Below, in pieces: positions 17,376-26,000 of a stretch of 31,195 nt of DNA. Position 1 is the stretch's first letter, and each line of letters starts with the position of its first letter. The DNA lies in the IMG/VR virus record IMGVR_UViG_3300028414_000040, positions 1 to 31,195 of that record; one strand, given 5' to 3'. This stretch comes from a virus. The translations under genes and the position numbers were made by a program. The notes below the pieces were generated by a model. That model worked only from the letters and a program-made list of their open reading frames with translations, had not been told where the DNA came from and did no database searches.

Positions 17376-17790
17376 CTTGTAAAACAGTTTTTAGTTTATT
17401 TTGATTAATTTTACTTCTAAGTGTATTTTGTAAACCGTGATGTAATGGCTTTGGCCATGAGCCAAAATTTACCCATGCATATCCGTCGTGTTCTGAATTT
17501 AATTGTGGAATAAATTCTTTTTCTATTACACATAGATATGTGTGAAAATGAAAGTGCTCGTCGCTACTAATAAAAGTTTCTAATGGTATAGTTTTTTTAA
17601 TATCGGGCACATGTCCTATTTCTTCGGAAATTTCACGTTGCAACCCTTCCCAAGGAGTTTCTTCGCCCTCATTAGTTCCGCCAACTAATCCCCAGAGATT
17701 CTTTGCTTTACTTTGTGTTCTATGAAGAAATAAAAATCTTTTTGTCTGTAGTGAATAAAACAAAGCACCGCTACATATAATACTATTCAT
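17356..17790 (-). CDS. Nudix hydrolase
   Basis: 144 residues. A Nudix box GX5EX7REUXEEXG runs from Gly38 to Gly59: Glu44, Arg52, Glu53, Glu56 and Glu57 are all present. The position after Gly59 is His60 where a hydrophobic residue is usual. Nudix enzymes hydrolyse nucleoside diphosphates linked to another group, such as dNTPs, NADH, ADP-ribose or RNA caps; the substrate cannot be told from the box. The gene starts 13 bases after gp15 and has no clear ribosome site, so it is probably co-transcribed with gp14 and gp15. Its 3' end overlaps the convergent 868-residue gene by 20 bases, leaving no room for a separate terminator. Confidence 0.85.
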   Translation of the reverse strand: MNSIICSGALFYSLQTKRFLFLHRTQSKAKNLWGLVGGTNEGEETPWEGLQREISEEIGHVPDIKKTIPLETFISSDEHFHFHTYLCVIEKEFIPQLNSEHDGYAWVNFGSWPKPLHHGLQNTLRSKINQNKLKTVLQVIDIIS

Positions 17791-17803
17791 AAAAATAGTT
17801 ATC

Positions 17804-19489
17804 TTACAGTGTTATACTCCATGTGCCTCTTGGATAATATCCGTCTATTGCAGTTTGCCAATAATAATTATTCCAGTAGTATTGTTGTCCAGTTGTTATA
17901 TTTGTGACATATGTAGTTTCGTTATTGGTACTACCATCCCAAATAATATCCCATTTAGATCCGTCCCACTCAACTATATCATTTGCATCTGCAACAAAAT
18001 CGCTATTATCTGCATTCTTCCATGCTGCTGCACCGTCTTCATTTAAATTTAAAATATACTTGACTTCGTCGCCTGCATTGTAAGGAACATCTAATGTAAT
18101 TAAGAATTTATCACCTGCATTAGAACCTGTTGCTTCTACAGCTAATCCGTTTACATAAACATTAAAACTTGTGACTGTTTCGTCACCAATACGATCTCCA
18201 AGAGAACTTGATAAAATATTAAAGTCTAAATCGGTATGGATTTTGTTATCACTGTATGTTGCTTCAAAAGTTCTATCAACTTTAAATCCTAATGGCCCTA
18301 ATAATATTATACGTGTACCAACTGTCTTTACACTACTAGGATTAAAATCAATCGGATTAACAATATAATCTATTGTTCCGTCAGTTTTAGTTGGTCCTTC
18401 TATTAGAGTATTGCTAGGTAAAGTATCTGTATCCCAAACTATTTCTATAGTAAAATCATCGCCTGATTTAAGTGCAAACGTTCCTACAACTTCGGTATTT
18501 AATTCTGCTCTACGAATTCTAATTTGACTTATTCCTGGTTGAAATCTTGCAGGTAGTTCAGCTTCTAATATATTCAGCCAATTTACTTCGCCTACACGCA
18601 ATTTTCGATTCAATGCAAGCTGTGCAGTTTCTTCTTGTACAATAATATCAAAGTTTCTATAACTTGTCACAAGAGGGTTGTTAAGATCCAGTCGTCCGTT
18701 TCCAACACTTGCACTACCGTTGGTCACAATTGACCCGTCTGGTAGTACAGTTGTACCACTTACTGCGCCTTGATCTGAATCTGTAGGAGGATTAAATCCT
18801 TCTAAACTAACTGTGCCTTGTTCTGTGTTGAATACACTTGTTATAATATCTGTAATAATTCCTAGTTTTTTAACTTTAGTCGGTGGCGAAATGTATATAG
18901 GTGCAGTAAAGCCAATTGTAGCAACATCAATATCATCTTGTGTTCCTACCGGTATACTTCTACTACTAAAATTTATATCTTCTAAATACAGCGTTGTTAA
19001 ACTTGTCCAATCAACATAGTTGTCTGTTGTTTGAAATTCCAAGTCTGGGTTGAACAGCATAAAGATTTGTTCTAGTATTTGTAGCTTTTGCTCAGTGCTG
19101 GTGCTCCAAACATCTATGTTTATTGCCAGAGTATAAGGAGTAGGATGCAATCTTTCAACAGTATAACCCTTAGCTTGTTGAGATATATAGCTGTTAGTAT
19201 CGCTGTCAAATTCTTTTTCACGTAAGTTTATTTTACTAACAAAACTACTATCACTAAGTCTTGCTCTGTCCATTTGTAAACTAGTAATATAAACACCAAT
19301 ACGTGGAGCACTTGGCAGCTTGTTTTCTGAATTTTCTCTTATAATACTACCGACTTGTCTTGTAATATCTCCATACATGCACGGAACTCTTGTTAAATCG
19401 CCATCGCCGTCTTGATAACTAAAGTTGCTAAACACTCTAATTATTTGCGTAAGGTATCTACGTATTTGTCCATCATAAAAAAACTGCAT
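17804..19489 (-). CDS. gp15: Tail terminator / sheath stabiliser, T4 gp15-like, with long C-terminal extension
   Basis: The N-terminus reads MQFFYDGQIRRYLTQIIRVFSNFSYQ..RVPCMYGD, matching the T4 gp15 pattern FY..RRY..LFSN..RVP.Y. Further family features are PSAPRIGVYIT, a YTVERLHPTPYTLAINIDVW stretch, LQILEQIFMLFNPDLEFQTTDNYVDW, and SSRSIPVGT..APIYISPPTKVKKLG. In T4, gp15 (272 residues) caps the tail tube and locks the sheath so the head can join. Here the protein is 561 residues; about 300 extra residues follow the conserved part and end with WNNYYWQTAIDGYYPRGTW. The start overlaps the gp14 stop by one base (TAATG). Family placement rests on these motifs; the function of the extension is unknown. 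Confidence 0.82.
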   Translation of the reverse strand: MQFFYDGQIRRYLTQIIRVFSNFSYQDGDGDLTRVPCMYGDITRQVGSIIRENSENKLPSAPRIGVYITSLQMDRARLSDSSFVSKINLREKEFDSDTNSYISQQAKGYTVERLHPTPYTLAINIDVWSTSTEQKLQILEQIFMLFNPDLEFQTTDNYVDWTSLTTLYLEDINFSSRSIPVGTQDDIDVATIGFTAPIYISPPTKVKKLGIITDIITSVFNTEQGTVSLEGFNPPTDSDQGAVSGTTVLPDGSIVTNGSASVGNGRLDLNNPLVTSYRNFDIIVQEETAQLALNRKLRVGEVNWLNILEAELPARFQPGISQIRIRRAELNTEVVGTFALKSGDDFTIEIVWDTDTLPSNTLIEGPTKTDGTIDYIVNPIDFNPSSVKTVGTRIILLGPLGFKVDRTFEATYSDNKIHTDLDFNILSSSLGDRIGDETVTSFNVYVNGLAVEATGSNAGDKFLITLDVPYNAGDEVKYILNLNEDGAAAWKNADNSDFVADANDIVEWDGSKWDIIWDGSTNNETTYVTNITTGQQYYWNNYYWQTAIDGYYPRGTWSITL

Positions 19490-20643
19490 TAATTACTTGC
19501 CTTTGCTCTCAGTGCTTTACTTAAAGCCTGTCTTTCAATTACTTCTTCACCACCAATTGTACTTACAGTAGTATTGTTAATAAATGTGCCTTTTAGGGTA
19601 TCTCTATTATCGTCTGGTGTCATTGATGTTCTTACAGAGTCTTCTATTTTACTCCAGGTATTTCCATCGTATCTAAACAATCTATTTGGAAGTAAATCAA
19701 CTCTTAAAAAATAATCACCTACGGCTGCACCTGCAGGAAATCCACTGCCTTGGCTGTATGGAGCACCGTTAGGCGGTATACCATCACCAACTAAGTATCC
19801 CAGATACCCGTTGCCATCAGGTGTGACAAAAACTGTATCACTGGTTATAGTACCGTCAACTAGTAAGTCTTGGTAGTCTGCACTAACAATTGCAACTTCG
19901 CCTCTTTCATTAACACTAAGTGTATAGAATTGTATAGTACTATAACCACTTTGATTTGCATAGCTTTCGGCTTGTGCAATTACTGCATCATTGATTTGCA
20001 TTTCCTTTTCATATGTACTCAATACATCTCGAAGTGTATTTCCAGCTTCGTCGCCTGCATCTAAATCAAGTATATCTTTGTATTCTTGTGAATCCATTAT
20101 TTGTTTTACTCTAACTCTATATAAATGCGGATACCATGTTTGACTAAAGCCTTCTGCTGCTCTTGTCACTTCATCAACTACATAAAATCTTTTTAATGCT
20201 ACACTATAATCGTTTGCTGCATATTCGTCAATCAAATGAGGTAATTCAAATACATCACCTGGCATAATTTTTCTACCTAGTGTTTTGACACTAGAATTAA
20301 TATGCATTGTCATAAACAATGTATCATTTTGTAAAAATAAACCAAACTGACTTAAATCAAAGTCTTGATCTTGTACATTATAGTGTGCTCTTACATTATA
20401 GATATCGGGATCGTATTTTCTATCTCGGTTTTCTAAAAACAATAAATCTTGTATATTAGTTTCTGCTACAGCATCATATGCTGGTTGTTCGGAAGTGGCC
20501 TCATCGGCACTTACAGATTTGGGTCCTAAATACTTGTGTATTAGTAAATCTGTTCCTCCCACTGTGAATTGTTCGTAGATTATCTTATCTAAGAAAAAGT
20601 AATCGTTTGACCTCTCCGGCCTATATAGACTTAAACGTGGCAT
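19489..20643 (-). CDS. gp14: Neck protein, T4 gp14-like
   Basis: 384 residues from the ATG at 20643 (MPRLSLYRPERSNDYFFLDKI). An upstream in-frame ATG at 20694 would run through the promoter palindrome and into gp13, so it is rejected. Family-like segments are EQFTVGGTDLLIHKYLGP, IQDLLFLENRDRKYDPDIY, LSQFGLFLQNDTLFMTMHIN, PGDVFELPHLIDEY and FYVVDEVTRAAEGFSQTWYPHLYRVRVKQI. gp14 forms the neck with gp13 at the head-tail joint. It is longer than T4 gp14 (256). The C-terminal part carries a GDYFLR..NRLFRYDGNTW module that resembles units in the sheath insertion. It is read leftward, away from gp13, and heads a gp14-gp15-Nudix unit. The predicted late-transcript start is about at the ATG, so the mRNA may be leaderless. 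Confidence 0.82.
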   Translation of the reverse strand: MPRLSLYRPERSNDYFFLDKIIYEQFTVGGTDLLIHKYLGPKSVSADEATSEQPAYDAVAETNIQDLLFLENRDRKYDPDIYNVRAHYNVQDQDFDLSQFGLFLQNDTLFMTMHINSSVKTLGRKIMPGDVFELPHLIDEYAANDYSVALKRFYVVDEVTRAAEGFSQTWYPHLYRVRVKQIMDSQEYKDILDLDAGDEAGNTLRDVLSTYEKEMQINDAVIAQAESYANQSGYSTIQFYTLSVNERGEVAIVSADYQDLLVDGTITSDTVFVTPDGNGYLGYLVGDGIPPNGAPYSQGSGFPAGAAVGDYFLRVDLLPNRLFRYDGNTWSKIEDSVRTSMTPDDNRDTLKGTFINNTTVSTIGGEEVIERQALSKALRAKASN

Positions 20644-20648
20644 ACATA

Positions 20649-20663
20649 TATTTATGATAAATA
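20649..20663. promoter_or_regulatory. Divergent late promoters sharing one 15-base palindrome
   Basis: TATTTATGATAAATA is a perfect inverted repeat around a central G (20656). Read rightward, GATAAATA (20656-20663) precedes gp13, with GGAG at 20670-20673 and ATG at 20681. Read leftward, CATAAATA (20656 down to 20649) precedes gp14, whose ATG begins at 20643. Both match the T4-type late box. The 16 bases from 20656 are identical to those before the gene at 27158. Confidence 0.7.
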
Positions 20664-20680
20664 CTGTATGGAGAACTTTG

Positions 20681-21679
20681 ATGGTAGACAGCAACTTAGC
20701 AACACAAAAACAACAGGTATTTGATTATGTAAACGCAATGTTAGGCGGAGGCATGGTTGATGTCGAGCTTGATCCAATTCATTATGAAACAGCGTTAACT
20801 AAATCATTAACCAAATATAGACAACGTAGTGAAAACAGTGTAGAAGAAAGTTATGTCACTATAAAACTAAACCAAGATCAGAATGTTTATACCTTGCCTC
20901 AAGAAATTATTGAAGTAAGGAAAATTCATAGACGCAACGTTGGCAGTAGACTCGGCGGGCTCGGAGGCAGCGGAGGCGGTAATCCAATTTCTACACAGAC
21001 TATTACTGCTACTGCTGGACAAACAGAATTAAATGTAAATTATAATTTATTATCAGTTGCTACAATCAGAGTTGAGATAAACGGAGTTGCTACTTCTGAT
21101 TTCACTACCGATAGTGGACAAAATAACATAACATTGATAAATCCGTTAAATGCTGGAGATGTTGTAGGAATAAAACTTTTTCCAGAAGGTGAAAATACTG
21201 GCGGCAGTTTGTTTGAGCCATTTAATCTAGCATACACAAACACTTATTTGTTAGCAGGTTCGGGCATAGGCGGATTAGCAACTTATGATTTCTTTGCACA
21301 ACAACAAGAATTAGTAGGACGTATGTTTGGTAGTTTTATAGAGTTTACATGGAACCCTGCTACAAGTAAATTAACCATACTTCAACGCCCGCGATCAGAA
21401 GAAGAAGTTATGTTGTTTTGTTATAATTATCGTCCTGATGACCAATTATTAAAAGATTACAAGTCACAGCAGTGGATTAAAGATTATACACTTGCTAGTT
21501 GTAAATACATGCTAGGCGAAGCACGTAGTAAGTTTGCTACTATTGCTGGCCCAGGCGGTGGAACATCGTTAAACGGCGATACTCTAAAGAACGAAGCAAT
21601 GCAAGAGATGGAAAAGCTAGAAGCAGATTTATCTATGGCTGTAGCAGGCGGTACAGGGTATGGATTCTTAATTGGATAA
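20681..21679 (+). CDS. gp13: Neck protein, T4 gp13-like
   Basis: 332 residues from the ATG at 20681, chosen for GGAG seven bases upstream; the earlier ATG at 20654 lies inside the promoter. Recognisable features are FDYVNAMLGGGMVDVELDPIHYETALTKSLTKYRQRS at the N-terminus (read as two adjoining stretches), YTLPQEIIEVRKIHRR, FEPFNLAYTN, and the strongly family-like C-terminus WIKDYTLASCKYMLGEARSKFAT, GPGGGTSLNGD and a final GFLIG. T4 gp13 (309 residues) builds the neck between portal and tail. A Gly-rich linker (LGGLGGSGGG) around residues 90-100 separates an N-terminal helical part from a beta-rich part. It overlaps the next gene by eight bases. Confidence 0.87.
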   Translation: MVDSNLATQKQQVFDYVNAMLGGGMVDVELDPIHYETALTKSLTKYRQRSENSVEESYVTIKLNQDQNVYTLPQEIIEVRKIHRRNVGSRLGGLGGSGGGNPISTQTITATAGQTELNVNYNLLSVATIRVEINGVATSDFTTDSGQNNITLINPLNAGDVVGIKLFPEGENTGGSLFEPFNLAYTNTYLLAGSGIGGLATYDFFAQQQELVGRMFGSFIEFTWNPATSKLTILQRPRSEEEVMLFCYNYRPDDQLLKDYKSQQWIKDYTLASCKYMLGEARSKFATIAGPGGGTSLNGDTLKNEAMQEMEKLEADLSMAVAGGTGYGFLIG

Positions 21680-22493
21680 AATAAAAAAAGTTATTGCTGG
21701 CGGTTGTAGCTTTACAGCAGGCTCAGAATTAAAAGATTGGGATGCACAACAGCCTAACATAGGAATTTTAAGACCTCGTAGTGATTTTACATGGGCTAAT
21801 TGGCTACAGAAAAAAATATACAAAAACGCAACTGTAGACAACACAGCTATTCCTGGTAGCGACTACGGCGGATGTGTTAGGCGTGTAATTTTTCAAACTA
21901 ACAAAATGTTAAAAATATATAAACCTGATGAAATAGTTGTTTGTATTATGTGGACAAGTATTTTACGTAGGGAATATCCAAGAGTATCTCCAATTGATAC
22001 AGAAACACTTAACGACGACGAAGATAGATTTTTTAGTTCGCTTCCTTCAGATGGAGACGGTTTAAAGAGTTATTGGTCAATTAGATCAGGAATAGAACGC
22101 AGACAATATATTTCCGACGAGCATTTAGCTCGAACACTTATTGAGTTTTATACAAGACGTGCAACTGCGGATAATCATATATATTATCCTTTACAACAAT
22201 TAGAATATCTTACCAGTTGGTTAAAAATGCACAATGTTAAATTTTATTACACATGCGCTTTTAATGATTTATTAAGTCTTGAACATCATCAGCCTAATGT
22301 GTTTTATGAAGATATGAAACAAAGATTAGATTTAAAAAATATTGTGCATACAGAAGACAATCAAGGTTTCTATGACTGGGCCAAAAAACACAATTACAAA
22401 TGTGGAGAAACAGACCATCCATTAGAAGCAGCACAAGAAAAATGGGCTGATTTATTTTCTAAATACATAGTTGACAAAAACAAAACTATATAG
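21672..22493 (+). CDS. SGNH/GDSL-hydrolase-like protein
   Basis: 273 residues if started at TTG 21672, the only plausible start; it overlaps the end of gp13 by eight bases, suggesting translational coupling. The N-terminal GGCSFTAGSEL resembles SGNH block I, with the nucleophile Ser in Gly-Cys-Ser-Phe-Thr. TAIPGSDYGGCVRR could carry the block II Gly. Near the C-terminus CGETDHPLEAAQEKWADLF has the Asp/His pair typical of block V. SGNH enzymes are esterases, lipases or acetyl-hydrolases acting on acylated lipids or sugars; the substrate here is unknown. Similar genes are common among marine phage accessory genes. The residues between motifs are not recognised, so a catalytically inactive relative is possible. 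Confidence 0.6.
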   Translation: MDKIKKVIAGGCSFTAGSELKDWDAQQPNIGILRPRSDFTWANWLQKKIYKNATVDNTAIPGSDYGGCVRRVIFQTNKMLKIYKPDEIVVCIMWTSILRREYPRVSPIDTETLNDDEDRFFSSLPSDGDGLKSYWSIRSGIERRQYISDEHLARTLIEFYTRRATADNHIYYPLQQLEYLTSWLKMHNVKFYYTCAFNDLLSLEHHQPNVFYEDMKQRLDLKNIVHTEDNQGFYDWAKKHNYKCGETDHPLEAAQEKWADLFSKYIVDKNKTI

Positions 22494-22505
22494 TATAGTT
22501 AGTGT

Positions 22506-23009
22506 ATGCGTAAGAAAAAGTTATTAGTAATAGGACACGGCCGCCACGGTAAAGATACTGTGTGCGAGATCCTACGAGACAAATACAACTATACATTTGA
22601 AAGCAGCAGCAAGTTTTGCTCAAAGTTGTTCATCTACAATGATCTAAAAGACAAGTATGGATACGCCGATGAAGATGAGTGTTATGCTGACAGACATAAT
22701 CACAGAGCAGAATGGTATAATGCTATCTGCGATTATAATGTTCCTGATGCAGCGACTCTAGGTAGAGAAATGTTTGCTGCTTACGATATCTATTGTGGGC
22801 TACGCAACAAGCGTGAATTCTTTGCAATGCAAAATACTGGAGTGTTTGATTATTGTATTTGGGTTGATAGATCAGATCACTTGCCTAGCGAGTCTAAAGA
22901 CAGCATGAGCCTAGAACATTGGATGGCAGATTTTACAATTGATAACAATGGAACATTGGATGATCTTTGGTTTAATATTGAACAGCTAATAACACATTTG
23001 CATAGATAA
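22506..23009 (+). CDS. dNMP-kinase-like P-loop protein (T4 gp1 type)
   Basis: 167 residues. The N-terminus LLVIGHGRHGKDTVCEIL contains a P-loop GHGRHGKDT of the GxxxxGKD(T/S) form found in T4 gp1 (deoxynucleoside monophosphate kinase) and related NMP kinases. A later stretch ATLGREMFAAYD may be the acceptor-binding helix, and FDYCIWVDRSDHLP a core strand. T4 gp1 is longer (241 residues), so this is a compact relative. If active, it would convert dNMPs from degraded host DNA into dNDPs for phage replication, in the cytoplasm. There is no clear ribosome site, but the gene starts 12 bases after its neighbour. A small adenylate-kinase-like protein of other specificity cannot be excluded. Confidence 0.65.
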   Translation: MRKKKLLVIGHGRHGKDTVCEILRDKYNYTFESSSKFCSKLFIYNDLKDKYGYADEDECYADRHNHRAEWYNAICDYNVPDAATLGREMFAAYDIYCGLRNKREFFAMQNTGVFDYCIWVDRSDHLPSESKDSMSLEHWMADFTIDNNGTLDDLWFNIEQLITHLHR

Positions 23010-23052
23010 CTACGCACTTAACCCCTTAAAAAGCCCGTTTTCCACCAGATCT

Positions 23053-23060
23053 GCTAAATA
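23053..23060 (+). promoter_or_regulatory. Candidate late promoter before the sheath gene
   Basis: GCTAAATA lies 32 bases before the sheath ATG, with AGGAG at 23081-23085 between them. The second position is C rather than A, so it is a weaker match to NATAAATA. The rest of the 83-base gap shows no convincing terminator. Confidence 0.45.
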
Positions 23061-23092
23061 ATACTATAATAGCAATGTTTAGGAGAACAACA

Positions 23093-26000
23093 ATGGCATT
23101 AACATCACCAGGTGTAGAAGTCCAGGTTATTGACGAGAGTTTTTATACTCCAGCAGAACCGGGTACAGTACCTATTATATTTGTCGCTACAGGCGAGAAT
23201 AAATTAAATGGTGCCGGAACAGGAATTGCTCCTGGTACCACTAAAGCAAATGCTGGAAAACCTTACCTACTTACTTCACAGCGTGAACTTGTAGATACTT
23301 TTGGTGATCCATCATTTTATGTTGATAATAACAACAACCCAATCCACGGCGGGGAACAAAACGAATATGGTCTTCAGGCAGCATATTCTTACTTAGGTGT
23401 AAGCAATAGAGCATACGTAGTACGTGCAGATGTCGATCTCAATGCAATCAATGCAAGTGCAACTGCAACTACTGCTAATCCAGCAGATGGAACATATTGG
23501 TTAGATACTGCTAACAGCAGATACGGAATTTTTGAATGGAATGGCAGTGCTGTTTCAGTAAGCAACACTACAGGGCAAAGTTTTACAAACAAAACACCTG
23601 TCGTAATTACAGACTCAACTAAAGTAGTTGGCAGTGGTGATTACACACCGAAATCAAGTGTTGGATCAATAGGAGATTATGCTCTTGTTGTTCTTACAAC
23701 TGTTCCAACATTATATTATAAAAACACATCAGGTAATTGGGTTGTAGTAGGAAGCGGAGATTGGAAAGCAAGCTGGCCTTCAATCACAGGAACAGAAAAT
23801 GTATCTGGAGACGTATTTACAGCTAGTGATAACTTTACTGTTAATGATTCCGAAGGCGTACAAATCTTTACATTTGTATTAACTGGAGCTACTGCATCAT
23901 CGTTTGTGACTGATTTTACTACAGCCGCAGCAGGAACTGGTATATCAGCAGCCGTTGTAAACAACAGAATTGAAATTTACAATGACGGTTCTGTGCATGA
24001 TGCATTTCAGCTAGGTGGCACAGGTACAGTATTAACTGATGCAGGTCTTGCAGGTGCAGTAAATTATGCTGCTCCTAAGTTGCAAGCAAGTGCGCATACT
24101 AGTGTTCCTCTTTATAAAACTGGTGACGAAGGAAGACCAACTGGTAGTATATGGGTTAAAACAACTACTCCAAATGCCGGTGCAAACTGGAGTGTAAAAG
24201 TATGGAATGATGATACAGAGTTATGGGATACATCAAGTGCTCCAATTTATGGATCAAATCATGCAGCAATTTGGAGTATGGACTTGTCAGGTGCAGGTGC
24301 AAATCTTACAACTGCAAATCTTTACATTCAAACCAATACAACTGAAGCAGCAACAAACTTGGCAGATTTTACAATCTTCAAGCGTAATGCATCAGGCGCA
24401 ACAACAATTACAAGTTCTGCTATTACAGCAACTACATTTATATCAGGAACAGGCAATTTTACAATCAGTGAAAGTGTAAAAGGCAGTGCAATGATGAGTA
24501 CGCCGGTCACGGTAGTATGGTCACCAGCTGGTGAGATTGCTGATGCTGATGCACTAGCAGGTGCAATTAATGCAGCAGGTTTAGCTAACGTAAGTGCAAG
24601 TATTGTGTCAGGTAATAAAGTTGTTATTGAACATGCAACAGGCGGCGAAATTAGAATTGTAGATACAAATACAAAACTTGTTTCAGCTTTCCCAGCATGG
24701 AATTATACTAATTCTACAGGCACTGCAAACTTGTACGACGATCCAACTGGCGCTGCAAATAGTTATGTAGCAAGTCTTTGGAAAGAACTTACATATACAG
24801 CAAGCGACGATGCGCCAACTGCACTAGCAGCAGATGGCTCACTATGGTACAGTAGCGTAATTGACGAAATTGATATTATGGTACACGATGGTACAAACTG
24901 GAAGGGTTATGTAAATGAATATGCAGACTCAGATCCAGCAGGCCCTACTGTAAGTGCTACTGAACCAGAAGTACAATCAGATGGTAGTGCATTGGTCACT
25001 GGAGATATTTGGGTAAGCACAGCTGACTTAGAAAACTTTCCAACAATTTACAAGTACAATGCTACATTAAGTAGTTGGGTAGAAATTGATAAAACTGATC
25101 AAACTACTGAAAATGGTGTAATATTTGCAGATGCACGTTATAACACAGCAGGCTCAAATAGTGGCTCAGCTGGCGATATTGCAGACTTACTAGCTAGTGA
25201 TTACTTAGACCCAGATGCACCAGATCCTGCACTATATCCAAAAGGTATGTTGCTTTGGAATCTACGTAGAAGTGGATTTAATGTAAAACGTTTTGAACGC
25301 AGCTATATTGATGTAGCAGCTGAAAATACAAGAGCAGACGACGAATCAATGGCAGCGTACTATCCGCATCGTTGGGTGACTGAATCAGCTAATGAAGCAG
25401 ACGGTTCAGGAAGTTTTGGACGTAAAGCACAGCGTAAAGTTGTAGTACAAAAACTACAAGCAATGCTAAACGAAAACCAAGATATTCGCGATGATGAATC
25501 ACGTATCTTTAACTTGATTGCAACACCAGGTTATCCAGAACTAATTGGCGAAATGATCACACTAAACTATGACAGAGGCCTAACAGCATTTGTTATTGGT
25601 GACTCACCGATGCGTTTAACATCAGATGCAACTTCGCTTAACGAATGGGCAACCAACGTTAATACAGTTGTTGAAGATAACGATAACGGTCTTGTTAGTA
25701 GAGATGAATACTTAGGTGTTTATTATCCAAGTGGCTTTACTAGTGACAACGCAGGCAACAACATTGTTGTTCCAAGTTCGCACATGGTACTACGCACATT
25801 TGCACTTAACGACCAAGTTGCTTATCCATGGTTTGCACCAGCAGGTACAAGACGTGGCGGAGTTACAAACGCAAGTTCAACTGGTTATATCAACGGCGAA
25901 GGTGAATTTGTTGCAACAGCACTAAACGAAGGTGTAAGAGATACATTGTATGCAAACAATGTAAATCCAATTACATTCTTAACAGGTGCAGGACTTGTTG

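Noticed and set aside
20654-20680. Upstream in-frame ATG for gp13 at 20654, and a short frame from the ATG at 20668
   Set aside because: 20654 lies within the promoter palindrome. The 20668 frame is only 18 codons and out of frame with gp13. GGAG before 20681 fixes the start.
20644-20694. Longer gp14 start at 20694 on the minus strand
   Set aside because: It would add 17 residues coded across the divergent promoter and the gp13 start, with no family-like sequence.
22484-22500. AACTATA-TAG-TATAGTT hairpin with the SGNH stop codon in its loop
   Set aside because: The stem has only one G-C pair and no T-run follows, so it is probably too weak to act as a terminator.
23075-23092. Sheath start at 23075
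   Set aside because: The strong AGGAG lies downstream of it and serves the ATG at 23093, which gives the typical MALTSPGVEV sheath N-terminus.
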